From contig NCHD01000014.1 in NCBI GenBank assembly GCA_002257045.1, positions 1-46,406 on the forward strand: a stretch of DNA of 46,406 nt, in the 5' to 3' direction. The number at the start of each line of letters is the position of its first letter. Within the stretch, counting starts at the first letter, position 1. Of the stretch, positions 26,607 to 33,981 are shown in pieces. This DNA comes from Hydrogenophilales bacterium 16-61-112 (GTDB taxonomy: Bacteria; Pseudomonadota; Gammaproteobacteria; Burkholderiales; Thiobacillaceae). The position numbers and the translations under genes are program-made. The notes under the pieces are model-generated. The model saw only the letters and a list, made by a program, of their open reading frames with translations, did not search any database and was not told the DNA's origin.

Positions 26607-28217
26607 TTACGGGTTTTTAATTTCCGAACCTTTGCGCAGGTAGAACCACCAGTTCAGCACCAGGCAGACGGCGTAGAAAATGGCGAAGCCGTACATGGCG
26701 TATTCCGGGGTGCCGGCCTTGATCTGGCCCTTGATCACTTCGGGAGCGATGAAGGAGCCGTAGGCGGCGACCGCCGAGGTCCAGCCCAGCACCGGGCCGG
26801 CCTGCACGCGGTCGAAGATCACGCCGACGGTGCGGAAGGTGGAACCGTTGCCGATGCCGGTGGCGGCGAACAGCACCACGAACACCACCAGGAACTGGGT
26901 GAAGAACACCTCGGGCGTGGCCGAGTGGTAGGCCTGCATCATGATCCAGCCGGCGTAGACGGAAGCCGCGACCATCACCGCCGAAATGATCTGGGTGACG
27001 ATGGAGCCGCCGACCTTGTCGGAAATCCAGCCGCCCACCGGACGGATCAGCGCGCCGACGAAGGGGCCGATCCAGGCATAGGTCAGCGCGGAGGGTGCAT
27101 TAGGATTCTTGGCGTGCTCCCACACTCCGGTGGCAGCATTGAGCGCGTGGGTGTCGCCGAAGATCACCGTAATCGACAGCGGCAGTGCCATCGAAAAGCC
27201 GATGAAGGAACCGAAAGTGACCAGATAGAGGGCCGTCATCGACCAGGTGTGCTTGTTGCTGAAAATGGCGAACTGCTTGCTGATGTTCTCCTTCATCGCA
27301 CCGAAGGCAGCCAGCTTCATGATGATCAGCGTGCTGACGATGATGAGCGGCATCGCCAGCCACATGTTGAGCACGCCAAGGCCAGTGGGCGCCGGCAGGT
27401 AGAGGTAGAGGCCGCCGATGGCCGGAACGAAGGCCAGGGTATAGAGCCAGGTGACCTTGATGAAGGCGAGCAGGGTGCCGCCGATATCGGGTGAAACCGG
27501 CAGCAGGTTGTTCATACCGAACCAGGCGATGATGGCCAGCGGAACCAGCGACAGCACCCAGGTAAAGCCGGCGTTCTGAATGAAGGTGGGGGTGCCGGCG
27601 AGGATCTTGCCGAGAATCCAGCCGCTGTCTTTCACCAGGGTCATGGGTTCGCCGCCGAGGGTGCCGAACACGCTGACTGTCATTACCAGCGGGATGAGAA
27701 TCTGCATGGTAGTGACGCCGAAGTTGCCCAAGCCCGCATTGATCCCCAGCGCGGTGCCCTGCAGGCGCTTGGGAAAGAAGGTGCTGATGTTGGACATGGA
27801 GCTGGCGAAGTTGCCGCCGCCGACGCCCGACCACAGCGCCATCAGCTGAAACGTCCACAACGGCCAGTCCTGATGTTGCAGGACGATGCCGGTGCCGATG
27901 GCGGGTGCCAGCAGCATGGCGGTGGTGAGGAAGATGACGTTGCGCCCGCCGGCCAGCCGGATGAAGAAGGACGACGGAATCCGCATGGTTGCCCCGGCCA
28001 GGCCGGAAATCGCAGTCAGCGTGAACAGCTCATCCTTGCTGAATGGAAACCCCAGATTGGACATCTGCACCGTGATGATTCCCCACATCAGCCACACGGC
28101 AAAGCCGCACAGCAGAGCCGGAACCGAAATCCACAGATTGCGGTAGGCAATCTTTTTGCCGGTCGATTCCCAGAATTGTGGGTCCTCCGGGTTCCATTCC
28201 TTGACGTTGGTAGGCAT
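26607..28217 (-). CDS. narK: Nitrate/nitrite transporter of the NarK type (second copy)
   Basis: The 536-residue major facilitator protein has twelve or more hydrophobic helices and the nitrate-signature regions GGGNFASSMSNISTFFP and GLGNFGVTTMQ. The family exchanges nitrate for nitrite or symports nitrate with protons. It is longer than its upstream neighbour because of a longer N-terminus and larger loops, as in the NarK2-like half of two-gene narK1-narK2 systems; those pairs usually combine a nitrate/proton symporter and a nitrate/nitrite antiporter. The ATG at 28217 has AAGGGGAATAAGCC upstream. It is 58 bases downstream of narK1 and 99 bases before narG. Intact. Confidence 0.92.
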   Translation of the reverse strand: MPTNVKEWNPEDPQFWESTGKKIAYRNLWISVPALLCGFAVWLMWGIITVQMSNLGFPFSKDELFTLTAISGLAGATMRIPSSFFIRLAGGRNVIFLTTAMLLAPAIGTGIVLQHQDWPLWTFQLMALWSGVGGGNFASSMSNISTFFPKRLQGTALGINAGLGNFGVTTMQILIPLVMTVSVFGTLGGEPMTLVKDSGWILGKILAGTPTFIQNAGFTWVLSLVPLAIIAWFGMNNLLPVSPDIGGTLLAFIKVTWLYTLAFVPAIGGLYLYLPAPTGLGVLNMWLAMPLIIVSTLIIMKLAAFGAMKENISKQFAIFSNKHTWSMTALYLVTFGSFIGFSMALPLSITVIFGDTHALNAATGVWEHAKNPNAPSALTYAWIGPFVGALIRPVGGWISDKVGGSIVTQIISAVMVAASVYAGWIMMQAYHSATPEVFFTQFLVVFVVLFAATGIGNGSTFRTVGVIFDRVQAGPVLGWTSAVAAYGSFIAPEVIKGQIKAGTPEYAMYGFAIFYAVCLVLNWWFYLRKGSEIKNP

Positions 28218-28275
28218 GGCTTATTCCCCTTATTAATTAACCAACTGAACCGTGCATCGCCCGGCCCAGGCTTTA

Positions 28276-29541
28276 CTACTCCATCCGGTCTGCAACCTGC
28301 ACCCGCTTCAGTTCGCGTTCTGCATCCATTGGGCGCACTTCAGACCAGTACATCCACATCAGCGATACCCACACCACGCCGAACATCAGCATGAAGGCCG
28401 ATGAACGTATCCCGGTCAGATCCACCAGCGCCCCGAACAGGATCGGCATCAGGAAGCCGCCCAGCCCGCCGGCCAGCCCGACCACGCCGGAAATCACGCC
28501 GATGTTGTCGGGATAATCGTCTGAGATGTATTTGAAGACCGAGGCTTTGCCAATGGCGAACACCACGCCGAGGCTGAACAGGATGATGGTGAACAGCGTC
28601 GCATTGAGGCCGAAATGGAAGGTGAACGGGCCATTGATGGTCTGGACGGTGATGTCGCTTTGCGGGTAGGACAGGAAAAACAGGCAGACCAGCGAGATCC
28701 ACAACACCCACCAGGTCATGGTGTGGGCGCCGAATTTATCGGAGAAATAGCCGCCGACTGCCCGCAACATGCCACCGGGAATGCTGAAGGCGGCAGCCAG
28801 CAAGGCGGCGGACTTGAGGTCGAAACCGTATTCGCTGATGTAGTACTTGGTCATCCACAGCGCCAGCGCCACATAGCCGCCGAACACGATCGAGTAGTAC
28901 TGGCTGTAGCGCCACACCTTCGGGTCCTTGAAAGCGGCCAGCTGCTCGCGGAGGGTGACGTGCTTGCCCACCTTGTGCACGGGATCGCTGTAGGTGAAGA
29001 ACCAGAACACGATGGCGGTCACCAGCATCAGCACTGCGAACACTTTCGGCACCATGGTCCAGCCGTAGCCGATCACGATGATGGGCGCGAGCAGCTTGGT
29101 GACGGCCGCCCCGGTGTTGCCGGCGCCGAATATCCCCATCGCCAGACCCTGACGCTCGCGGGGAAACCAGCGGGCGCTATAGGCAATACCGACAGTGAAA
29201 GAGCCACCTGCCATGCCGACGAACAGTCCGGTCAGGAGGAAATGCCAGAATTGTGTTGCCCATGAGAGCATCCAGATCGGGACGACGGTGGAAAGCATCA
29301 GGATGAAGAACACGATGCGTCCGCCGAATTTGTCGGTCCACATCCCCAGCGGAACGCGGATCAGGGAACCGGTCAGCACCGGCGTGGCAATCAGGATGCC
29401 AAACTCGGTCTCGTTCAATCCCAGCTGCTGCTTGATGGGCACGCCGATGACGGCGAACATCATCCAGATCATGAAACACACGGTGAACGCCAGTGTGCTC
29501 ATGATGACGACCGACCATGCCTTGTAATGCTGGGTTGCCAT
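28276..29541 (-). CDS. narK: Nitrate transporter of the NarK type (first copy)
   Basis: The 421-residue major facilitator protein has twelve hydrophobic segments and starts MATQHYKAWSVVIMSTLAF. Motifs include RVPLGMWTDKFGGR between helices 2 and 3, and GIFGAGNTGAAVTKLLAP, the nitrate-signature region. Relative to the following gene it is shorter and resembles the NarK1-like nitrate/proton symporter branch. The frame is open upstream to 29628, but GGAGGGATC directly before the ATG at 29541 fixes that start. It is the first gene of the long nar block, with a perfect NarL 7-2-7 site centred about 118 bases upstream of the start codon. Confidence 0.92.
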   Translation of the reverse strand: MATQHYKAWSVVIMSTLAFTVCFMIWMMFAVIGVPIKQQLGLNETEFGILIATPVLTGSLIRVPLGMWTDKFGGRIVFFILMLSTVVPIWMLSWATQFWHFLLTGLFVGMAGGSFTVGIAYSARWFPRERQGLAMGIFGAGNTGAAVTKLLAPIIVIGYGWTMVPKVFAVLMLVTAIVFWFFTYSDPVHKVGKHVTLREQLAAFKDPKVWRYSQYYSIVFGGYVALALWMTKYYISEYGFDLKSAALLAAAFSIPGGMLRAVGGYFSDKFGAHTMTWWVLWISLVCLFFLSYPQSDITVQTINGPFTFHFGLNATLFTIILFSLGVVFAIGKASVFKYISDDYPDNIGVISGVVGLAGGLGGFLMPILFGALVDLTGIRSSAFMLMFGVVWVSLMWMYWSEVRPMDAERELKRVQVADRME

Positions 29542-29933
29542 GATCCCTCCAACCAGTAAGTTTAAGATGTGCATATCCGAATAACTGGTTGCACTGTATG
29601 CCTTTGCATGGATATAGAAAGCCCACAAAACAAGGATGGTTGGCCTGATCTACCTCTAAATGGGTAGAGGTGTTACCCCGCTACTGCTTTGTTTCTTAAT
29701 CGAATTTACGAACGGTGGCATGGCTGGGCATTCAGAATTGGCGCGTTGGGGGTAACCCCACCTCGCCGTCAGGAGGCCATGCGGTGCGTGGTATATTTCA
29801 GCCGTGCTGATGATGCGTGTGATGCGTGCCCGACTTTTAGTGACCCACACTCATGCAAATAATGGCGACAGTCAGATTATCGGCACCCTATTACCGAGGC
29901 CAACATGCGTGCCTCAACACACTGGAGAAATCA
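29542..29933. promoter_or_regulatory. Divergent regulatory region between narK1 and the cytochrome c gene
   Basis: This 392-bp gap serves two divergent genes. It holds a perfect NarL 7-2-7 site at 29651-29666. A second structure is a pair of related inverted segments: GAGGTG plus TTACCCC at 29667-29679, and GGGGTAA plus CACCTC at 29749-29764, in opposite orientation and about 80 bp apart. I see no TTGAT-N4-ATCAA Fnr box and no clear -35/-10 pair on either strand. Confidence 0.5.
29651..29666. promoter_or_regulatory. NarL/NarP 7-2-7 binding site
   Basis: TACCTCT-AA-ATGGGTA fits the published heptamer TACYYMT and its inverse AKRRGTA at all 14 positions with the required two-base spacer. By base counting a perfect site should occur by chance about 0.01 times in a window of this size at equal base frequencies. 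A narX-narL pair is encoded in the same window. The site is 110-125 bases upstream of narK1 and about 270 upstream of the cytochrome c start. Confidence 0.7.
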
Positions 29934-30365
29934 ATGAAGGCAACATCAATCATTCTGGCCGTTTCGTTTGCAGCGTTGCTGAGCGCTTGCGGTAAACAAG
30001 AGAGCGCTGCACCCCAAGCCGGTGCCCCGGCGGCCGTGCCCGAGGCGGCTGCCCCGGCGCCGGCCATGGCAGAAAAGCATGTAGAGGCTGAGCAAAAACA
30101 TGATGGCGAGAACGCGCTGGGCAAGAAAGTCTTCGGTAATGTCTGCTCGATGTGTCATGCAGTGGGCGCGGCCGGTGCGCCGAAGCCCGGTGATAAAGCC
30201 GACTGGGGTCCGCGAATCGCGCAAGGCAAGGACATGCTCTACAAGCATGCGTTGGAAGGATTCACGGGGGCAAAAGGCTTGATGCCTGCACGTGGCGGCT
30301 CCACCACCCTGAGCGATGAAGACGTCAAGGCGGCAGTGGACTTTATGGTTGACAAGTCGACATAA
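29934..30365 (+). CDS. Lipoprotein class I cytochrome c
   Basis: The 143-residue precursor has a lipoprotein signal ending LLSAC (lipid cysteine C19), an Ala/Pro-rich linker to about residue 45, and one haem c domain. The haem site is C71-S-M-C74-H75 and the likely sixth ligand is M117 in GLMPARGG. This is the pattern of cytochrome c5-like electron carriers, tethered to a membrane and facing the periplasm. GGAGA precedes the ATG at 29934. It is divergent from the nar block and shares its NarL site, and it converges on the nos operon, so it may carry electrons to nitrite, NO or N2O reductases; the partner is not known. A strong terminator follows. Confidence 0.87.
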   Translation: MKATSIILAVSFAALLSACGKQESAAPQAGAPAAVPEAAAPAPAMAEKHVEAEQKHDGENALGKKVFGNVCSMCHAVGAAGAPKPGDKADWGPRIAQGKDMLYKHALEGFTGAKGLMPARGGSTTLSDEDVKAAVDFMVDKST

Positions 30366-30401
30366 ATGCCTTGGACACCCTGTTGCAGGGCACCTGATCG
30401 T

Positions 30402-30437
30402 AAAACGGGGGAGATCAGCATCTCCCCCGTTTTTTTA
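30402..30437. terminator. Bidirectional rho-independent terminator
   Basis: The stem CGGGGGAGAT (30406-30415) pairs with ATCTCCCCCG (30420-30429) around the loop CAGC and is followed by seven T residues on the plus strand. On the minus strand the stem is followed by TTTT. It lies between the convergent cytochrome c gene and the last nos-operon gene and probably ends both. Confidence 0.92.
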
Positions 30438-30469
30438 TTGTCGAATCCGGCTAACTGACCCGCGTGATC

Positions 30470-31075
30470 TCAGGGGTGGTGATGCGTGTTGCGGTTCATC
30501 GACTGGATCAGTTCAGGCGTGACTTGTTTATATACCAGCACCTTACCCCCCCGGTTGCGGGCAAAATCGTCAGCCGATTTGCGCGTGGAAAAGGCTGGCA
30601 AGTCGGCATCACGCATCGGTCCCAAGGCAGAGGAGCCCTGCACAAAAAATGTGTGATGCGCTTCGATCCATTGCCCGGTTTCAAAGTCCGTGGCATAGCT
30701 GACGGCAATGTCTGCCGGGGCGTAGAGTTTGTTGGTGCGATCGGTCCTATGCAGGAAGGCGAACAGGTCAATCGGTGAATCAAAGAAATGGGAAGCACCG
30801 TCCCGGAAAACGGTTTGCGCAGCCCAATGCGGGGCACGCGCTGGATACATGCCGCATACCGGGCAACGCGCATCGGCTGGAATCGATTTTGGTACGAGCA
30901 TCGCCAGGCCCGATGAGGGATCATAGGGCGTTGCAGGGGCAACGATGCACAGTTCATTCGTGATCGATTCGGCGTTGTGGTTTGCCTGCTTGCCAGGGGG
31001 CAGGAGCGGGTAGGCAGCAATTGCAACCGCAGTCGCGGCACCCGCCAGCAAGATCAGCTTTGCGGGCAGACGCAT
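30470..31075 (-). CDS. NosL-like copper protein, second copy, with CPVCGM motif
   Basis: The 201-residue protein has one N-terminal membrane helix (LILLAGAATAVAIAAYPLL) in place of a lipobox, then a NosL-like domain with C71-P-V-C74-G-M76, FFDSPIDLFAFLH, YATDFETGQWIEAHHTFFVQGSSALGPM in parts, and KSADDFARNRGGKVLVYKQVTPELI in parts. NosL delivers copper to N2O reductase in the periplasm. It ends with a HHH run that could also bind metal. It is the last gene of the nos operon, overlaps the DUF6516-like gene by one base, and differs from the first NosL copy in motif and anchor. A distinct role in copper loading is inference. Confidence 0.8.
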   Translation of the reverse strand: MRLPAKLILLAGAATAVAIAAYPLLPPGKQANHNAESITNELCIVAPATPYDPSSGLAMLVPKSIPADARCPVCGMYPARAPHWAAQTVFRDGASHFFDSPIDLFAFLHRTDRTNKLYAPADIAVSYATDFETGQWIEAHHTFFVQGSSALGPMRDADLPAFSTRKSADDFARNRGGKVLVYKQVTPELIQSMNRNTHHHP

Positions 31076-31440
31076 CAGGCGCTGTCCCTGACTTCAAGCA
31101 TGGGGTTGTCAAGCAAGGCACGGATCAGCTTTCGCAGATTGTCTTCCGGAGACGCATCGGGACGGGTGATCGGATCCGCCATGATGCGGCCGCCCGCATC
31201 GTGAAAGTGGTTAGGGAAGCTTGCCAAACCCTGGTGCAGCGGGGCGGTATCGATGCCCGATTCGGCATCGCCATAGACCCAGCGCAGCGAATAGGCATCG
31301 GGCGCGGCATAGCGAACGTCCAGCGTGACGCCATTTTTCAGACGGACGATCATGGCATCCTGCGTCTGTTCGACCGGGGAATCGAGGTCATCTGCAAAAA
31401 TCGCATCAATTATTGCGCCGAGTTCAAGATGAAGGCTCAT
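31075..31440 (-). CDS. Small DUF6516-like protein in the nos operon
   Basis: This 121-residue soluble protein resembles DUF6516 (the TumE-like group): a short helical start, a beta-rich middle (AMIVRLKNGVTLDVRYAAPDA), AYSLRWVYGD, the histidine-rich SFPNHFHD (FPNHFH at 75-80, compare FPHHKH in that family) and a C-terminal helix (NLRKLIRALL). Some family members are toxins of toxin-antitoxin pairs. No export signal is visible. It overlaps its upstream neighbour by four bases and the second NosL gene by one base, so it is translated as part of the nos operon. The resemblance is from memory of the motif, not an alignment, and the function here is unknown. Confidence 0.5.
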   Translation of the reverse strand: MSLHLELGAIIDAIFADDLDSPVEQTQDAMIVRLKNGVTLDVRYAAPDAYSLRWVYGDAESGIDTAPLHQGLASFPNHFHDAGGRIMADPITRPDASPEDNLRKLIRALLDNPMLEVRDSA

Positions 31441-31709
31441 GTCCGATTGGCCTCTTTCAGTCGCTCAACAAGCGTTGTGCGGACTATTTCACGGGTATCG
31501 GCAAGAATTCTGGCTGCCAGGTAGTGCTCATAGGCGGGATGCTCAGTCACTTCGCCGGCCTGGATTTGCTGCAGCAGTACTGCCTCATTTTCAGCGCCAT
31601 GGTGTTTGAGAATGGCGTTATGGTTTTCCCGCAGTTCATAGGCCAGTCGGGACAACTGTTCGATTTCTGTGGCAGTCTCGAACGCGACGTGTTCAAAAAA
31701 TTCGTCCAT
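31437..31709 (-). CDS. Small helical protein of unknown function in the nos operon
   Basis: I do not recognise this 90-residue protein. It is predicted to be all helical, with acidic and charged stretches (FEHVAFETATEIEQLSRLAY, LRENHNAIL, VLLQQIQAGEVTEH and ILADTREIVRTTLVERL) and no cysteine, membrane helix or signal. Its ATG lies five bases after the NosL stop, with AGGAG within the end of nosL as the ribosome site, and its stop overlaps the DUF6516-like start by four bases. The tight packing implies matched expression with that gene. An antitoxin or adaptor is possible; no helix-turn-helix is visible. Confidence 0.6.
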   Translation of the reverse strand: MDEFFEHVAFETATEIEQLSRLAYELRENHNAILKHHGAENEAVLLQQIQAGEVTEHPAYEHYLAARILADTREIVRTTLVERLKEANRT

Positions 31710-31714
31710 GATAA

Positions 31715-32236
31715 TTACATGCTCCTGTCGTGGAGGGCGCTACCATCAAGCACTACCAAGTCGGGTGTGATGTCAGCGAAACGATAGATCTTTCCGCCAT
31801 ACTCGGCAGCAAATTTGGTTGCGTCTGCTTCCTGGGCGAAGCTGGCGATCGTCGGCCCCATGGAGCCAAGCCGCTTGCTGCCGTGGACGTAATAGGCCGT
31901 CTTCGCGTCGATCCAGTGATCGCGAGGATCGTCCCAGTTGGCGCGGCCCATGTCCTGCACGAAAATGCCGCGCACGGCCCTGACCTGTTCGGGATTGAGA
32001 AACATGTGAAACATTTCCACCGTGTCGCAGAAGAATTCCGGCTCGGCCTGCCCGGCATAATGGATCTGGGCCTTGGGACCGGGATAGTCGGCGAGCAGCA
32101 TGCCATCCAGGCTGCAGGATGTGCCCTTGTTGACCATCAGCGGGGACACTGCGGTTTCGGTCCCGGATTTTCCACAGCCCGCGAGCGCGGTGACAGCCAG
32201 GGTGGCAAAAATTAACGTACGTTGTGCAAGCTTCAT
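31715..32236 (-). CDS. nosL: NosL copper chaperone lipoprotein
   Basis: The 173-residue outer- or inner-membrane lipoprotein has a lipobox ALAGC (C21) and a NosL domain with C41-S-L-D44-G-M46, ADYPGPKAQI, FFCDTVEMFHMFL and GSMGPTIASFAQEADATKFA. NosL supplies copper to NosZ. The usual C-x-x-C-G-M is C-x-x-D-G-M here. The frame is open upstream to 32512, but the ATG at 32236 overlaps the nosY stop by four bases and begins the signal peptide. It sits in the standard place after nosDFY. A second nosL-like gene three genes downstream has the complementary CPVCGM motif. Confidence 0.92.
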   Translation of the reverse strand: MKLAQRTLIFATLAVTALAGCGKSGTETAVSPLMVNKGTSCSLDGMLLADYPGPKAQIHYAGQAEPEFFCDTVEMFHMFLNPEQVRAVRGIFVQDMGRANWDDPRDHWIDAKTAYYVHGSKRLGSMGPTIASFAQEADATKFAAEYGGKIYRFADITPDLVVLDGSALHDRSM

Positions 32237-33048
32237 TTGCGAAATCTCCAGGTGGCAATTCCCAATGGCGCGGCAATCCAGGCAAGCATCACCAGGCCCA
32301 GCAGCCAGGGATGGGCCAATGCGGGTGGGAAAACAGTTGTCAGTCCGTACAAAGTGCGAACTTCGTTCAGGGAAAAAATGTTCAGAATGCGGAACACGTC
32401 GGCGGGATTGGCCAGTAGCAGATAGGGGAAAATCTCGCTGCCCCACTCCCCCCCCGTGGCGACCAGCGCGCCGAGCAGCAGCAGGTCGAACACCAGCACA
32501 AAGAAAAACCACATGGCGATTGCAAGTCCCGATGCGCGGGTGCGGTCGGTGGCGAACACCGACAACATCACCGCCAGGCTCAGGAAAGCGCAGCCCAGCA
32601 ACACTGAACTCAGCATGAAGCCGAAGTAATGAAGCAGGGCGTTGAAATCGAGCTGTGCCGACAGCACGATCGCCACCAGGCCAAATCCGGCCACGGTGGA
32701 AAAAGTCAGCGCGGCAGCAAGCCCGAAGTATTTTCCCAGCAACAGTTCCAGTCGGGTAATGGGCATCGACAGCAACAGATCGAGGGAGCCACGTTCGCGT
32801 TCGCCAACGATGGCATCAAAACCCAGAATCAGGGCAATCAACGGGATCAGGTAAATGACGAGGCTCACCAGGCTGGCAATGGTGACGTCGATGGAGTGAA
32901 AGCCGACGGAGCCCTGTTGCGCCGCGCCGAAGTAGGCGATGACCAGTGCAAAGGCGGTGAATACCAGCGCCACGGCCAGAACCCAGCGGTTGCGGATACG
33001 GTCCCAGAATTCCTTGCTGGCGATGGTGATGATTTGTGCAATTTCCAT
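32233..33048 (-). CDS. nosY: NosY, ABC-type membrane permease for N2O reductase maturation
   Basis: The 271-residue inner-membrane protein has six hydrophobic helices and the family pattern GFDAIVGERERGSLDLLLSMPITRLELLLGK read in parts. NosY pairs with the ATPase NosF and the periplasmic NosD to help build the copper-sulfur CuZ centre in NosZ. It lies nine bases after nosF and overlaps nosL by four, so it is part of the nosRDFYL unit. Length is normal. ATG at 33048. Confidence 0.93.
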   Translation of the reverse strand: MEIAQIITIASKEFWDRIRNRWVLAVALVFTAFALVIAYFGAAQQGSVGFHSIDVTIASLVSLVIYLIPLIALILGFDAIVGERERGSLDLLLSMPITRLELLLGKYFGLAAALTFSTVAGFGLVAIVLSAQLDFNALLHYFGFMLSSVLLGCAFLSLAVMLSVFATDRTRASGLAIAMWFFFVLVFDLLLLGALVATGGEWGSEIFPYLLLANPADVFRILNIFSLNEVRTLYGLTTVFPPALAHPWLLGLVMLAWIAAPLGIATWRFRK

Positions 33049-33057
33049 GCTCGCCCC

Positions 33058-33981
33058 TTAATCCGAAAAGCCGAAGAACACGTCTTCGAGCGAAGGTTCG
33101 CGCACGGTCAGGTCGCGCACGCGGCCATTCAGCGTGGCCAGCGCTGCGATCACGGCCATTTTGGCTTCGCGCTGACACTGCACGGTCACATGATCATCGT
33201 GCGCTTCGATTGCCCCCACCGGCAGGTGGCCCAGGGCGGCGCGCACGGCTGCGAAATCCTCCTGTGCAACGCGCACGGTGAACCACAGCGGCAGATCCAT
33301 CTGTTCGCGCAAGGCCTGCACCGTTCCACTGGCCTGTATTTTGCCGGCGGTCAGGATCGCCAGTCGATCCACCCGTTCCTGGATCTCGGCGAGGATGTGG
33401 GAGGTGATCACCATCGTCACGCCTTCGCTTCGGAGTTGCCGCAGGATCGCGTAGAAGCTGCGAATCGCCTCCGGGTCGAGGCCGGAAGTCGGCTCGTCAA
33501 GGAACAGAATGCGCGGATTGCCGAGCAGCGCCTGGGCAAAGCCGAGACGTTGGCGCATGCCCTTGGAGTATTCGCGCACCCGTCGCTTGGCCGCCGGCGC
33601 CAGGCCGACACGTTCGAGCGCCGGACCGCTTTCGGCAGGTGACACGCCTTTCAGGCGCGAGAAGAATTGCAGCGTTTCAAGTCCGGTGAGGTTGTCGTAG
33701 AGCACGACATTTTCAGGCAGATAACCGATGGTGCGCCGCACGGCGCGAAAATTTCCGCCCGTGACCTGCGCGCCGTCGATACGGATTTCGCCCGCAGTGG
33801 TGGGAATCAGGCCGAGCATCATCTTGAACAGGGTGCTCTTGCCAGCGCCGTTGTGGCCGATGAGGCCGAACAGTTCACCGGCGTGAATGTCGAGGTCGAC
33901 ACCATCGACCGCATGAATCGACCCGTAGTGCTTGTGCACACCGCGCGCGACGATGACCGCAGCCCTCGTTTCAGTTTGCAT
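33058..33981 (-). CDS. nosF: NosF, ABC-type ATPase for N2O reductase maturation
   Basis: The 307-residue ATPase has Walker A GHNGAGKST, a Q-loop region (YLPENVVLYD), the signature YSKGMRQRL, Walker B ILFLDEPTSGLD and the switch histidine in ITSHILAE. It powers the NosDFY complex. The frame is open upstream to 34122; the ATG at 33981 gives a start typical of the family and overlaps the nosD stop by 11 bases. The C-terminal 80 residues form the usual accessory domain of NosF-type ATPases. Confidence 0.95.
   Translation of the reverse strand: MQTETRAAVIVARGVHKHYGSIHAVDGVDLDIHAGELFGLIGHNGAGKSTLFKMMLGLIPTTAGEIRIDGAQVTGGNFRAVRRTIGYLPENVVLYDNLTGLETLQFFSRLKGVSPAESGPALERVGLAPAAKRRVREYSKGMRQRLGFAQALLGNPRILFLDEPTSGLDPEAIRSFYAILRQLRSEGVTMVITSHILAEIQERVDRLAILTAGKIQASGTVQALREQMDLPLWFTVRVAQEDFAAVRAALGHLPVGAIEAHDDHVTVQCQREAKMAVIAALATLNGRVRDLTVREPSLEDVFFGFSD

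Noticed and set aside
29542-29933. Small protein-coding genes in the narK1/cytochrome c gap
   Set aside because: Short open frames there have no ribosome site or protein-like composition.
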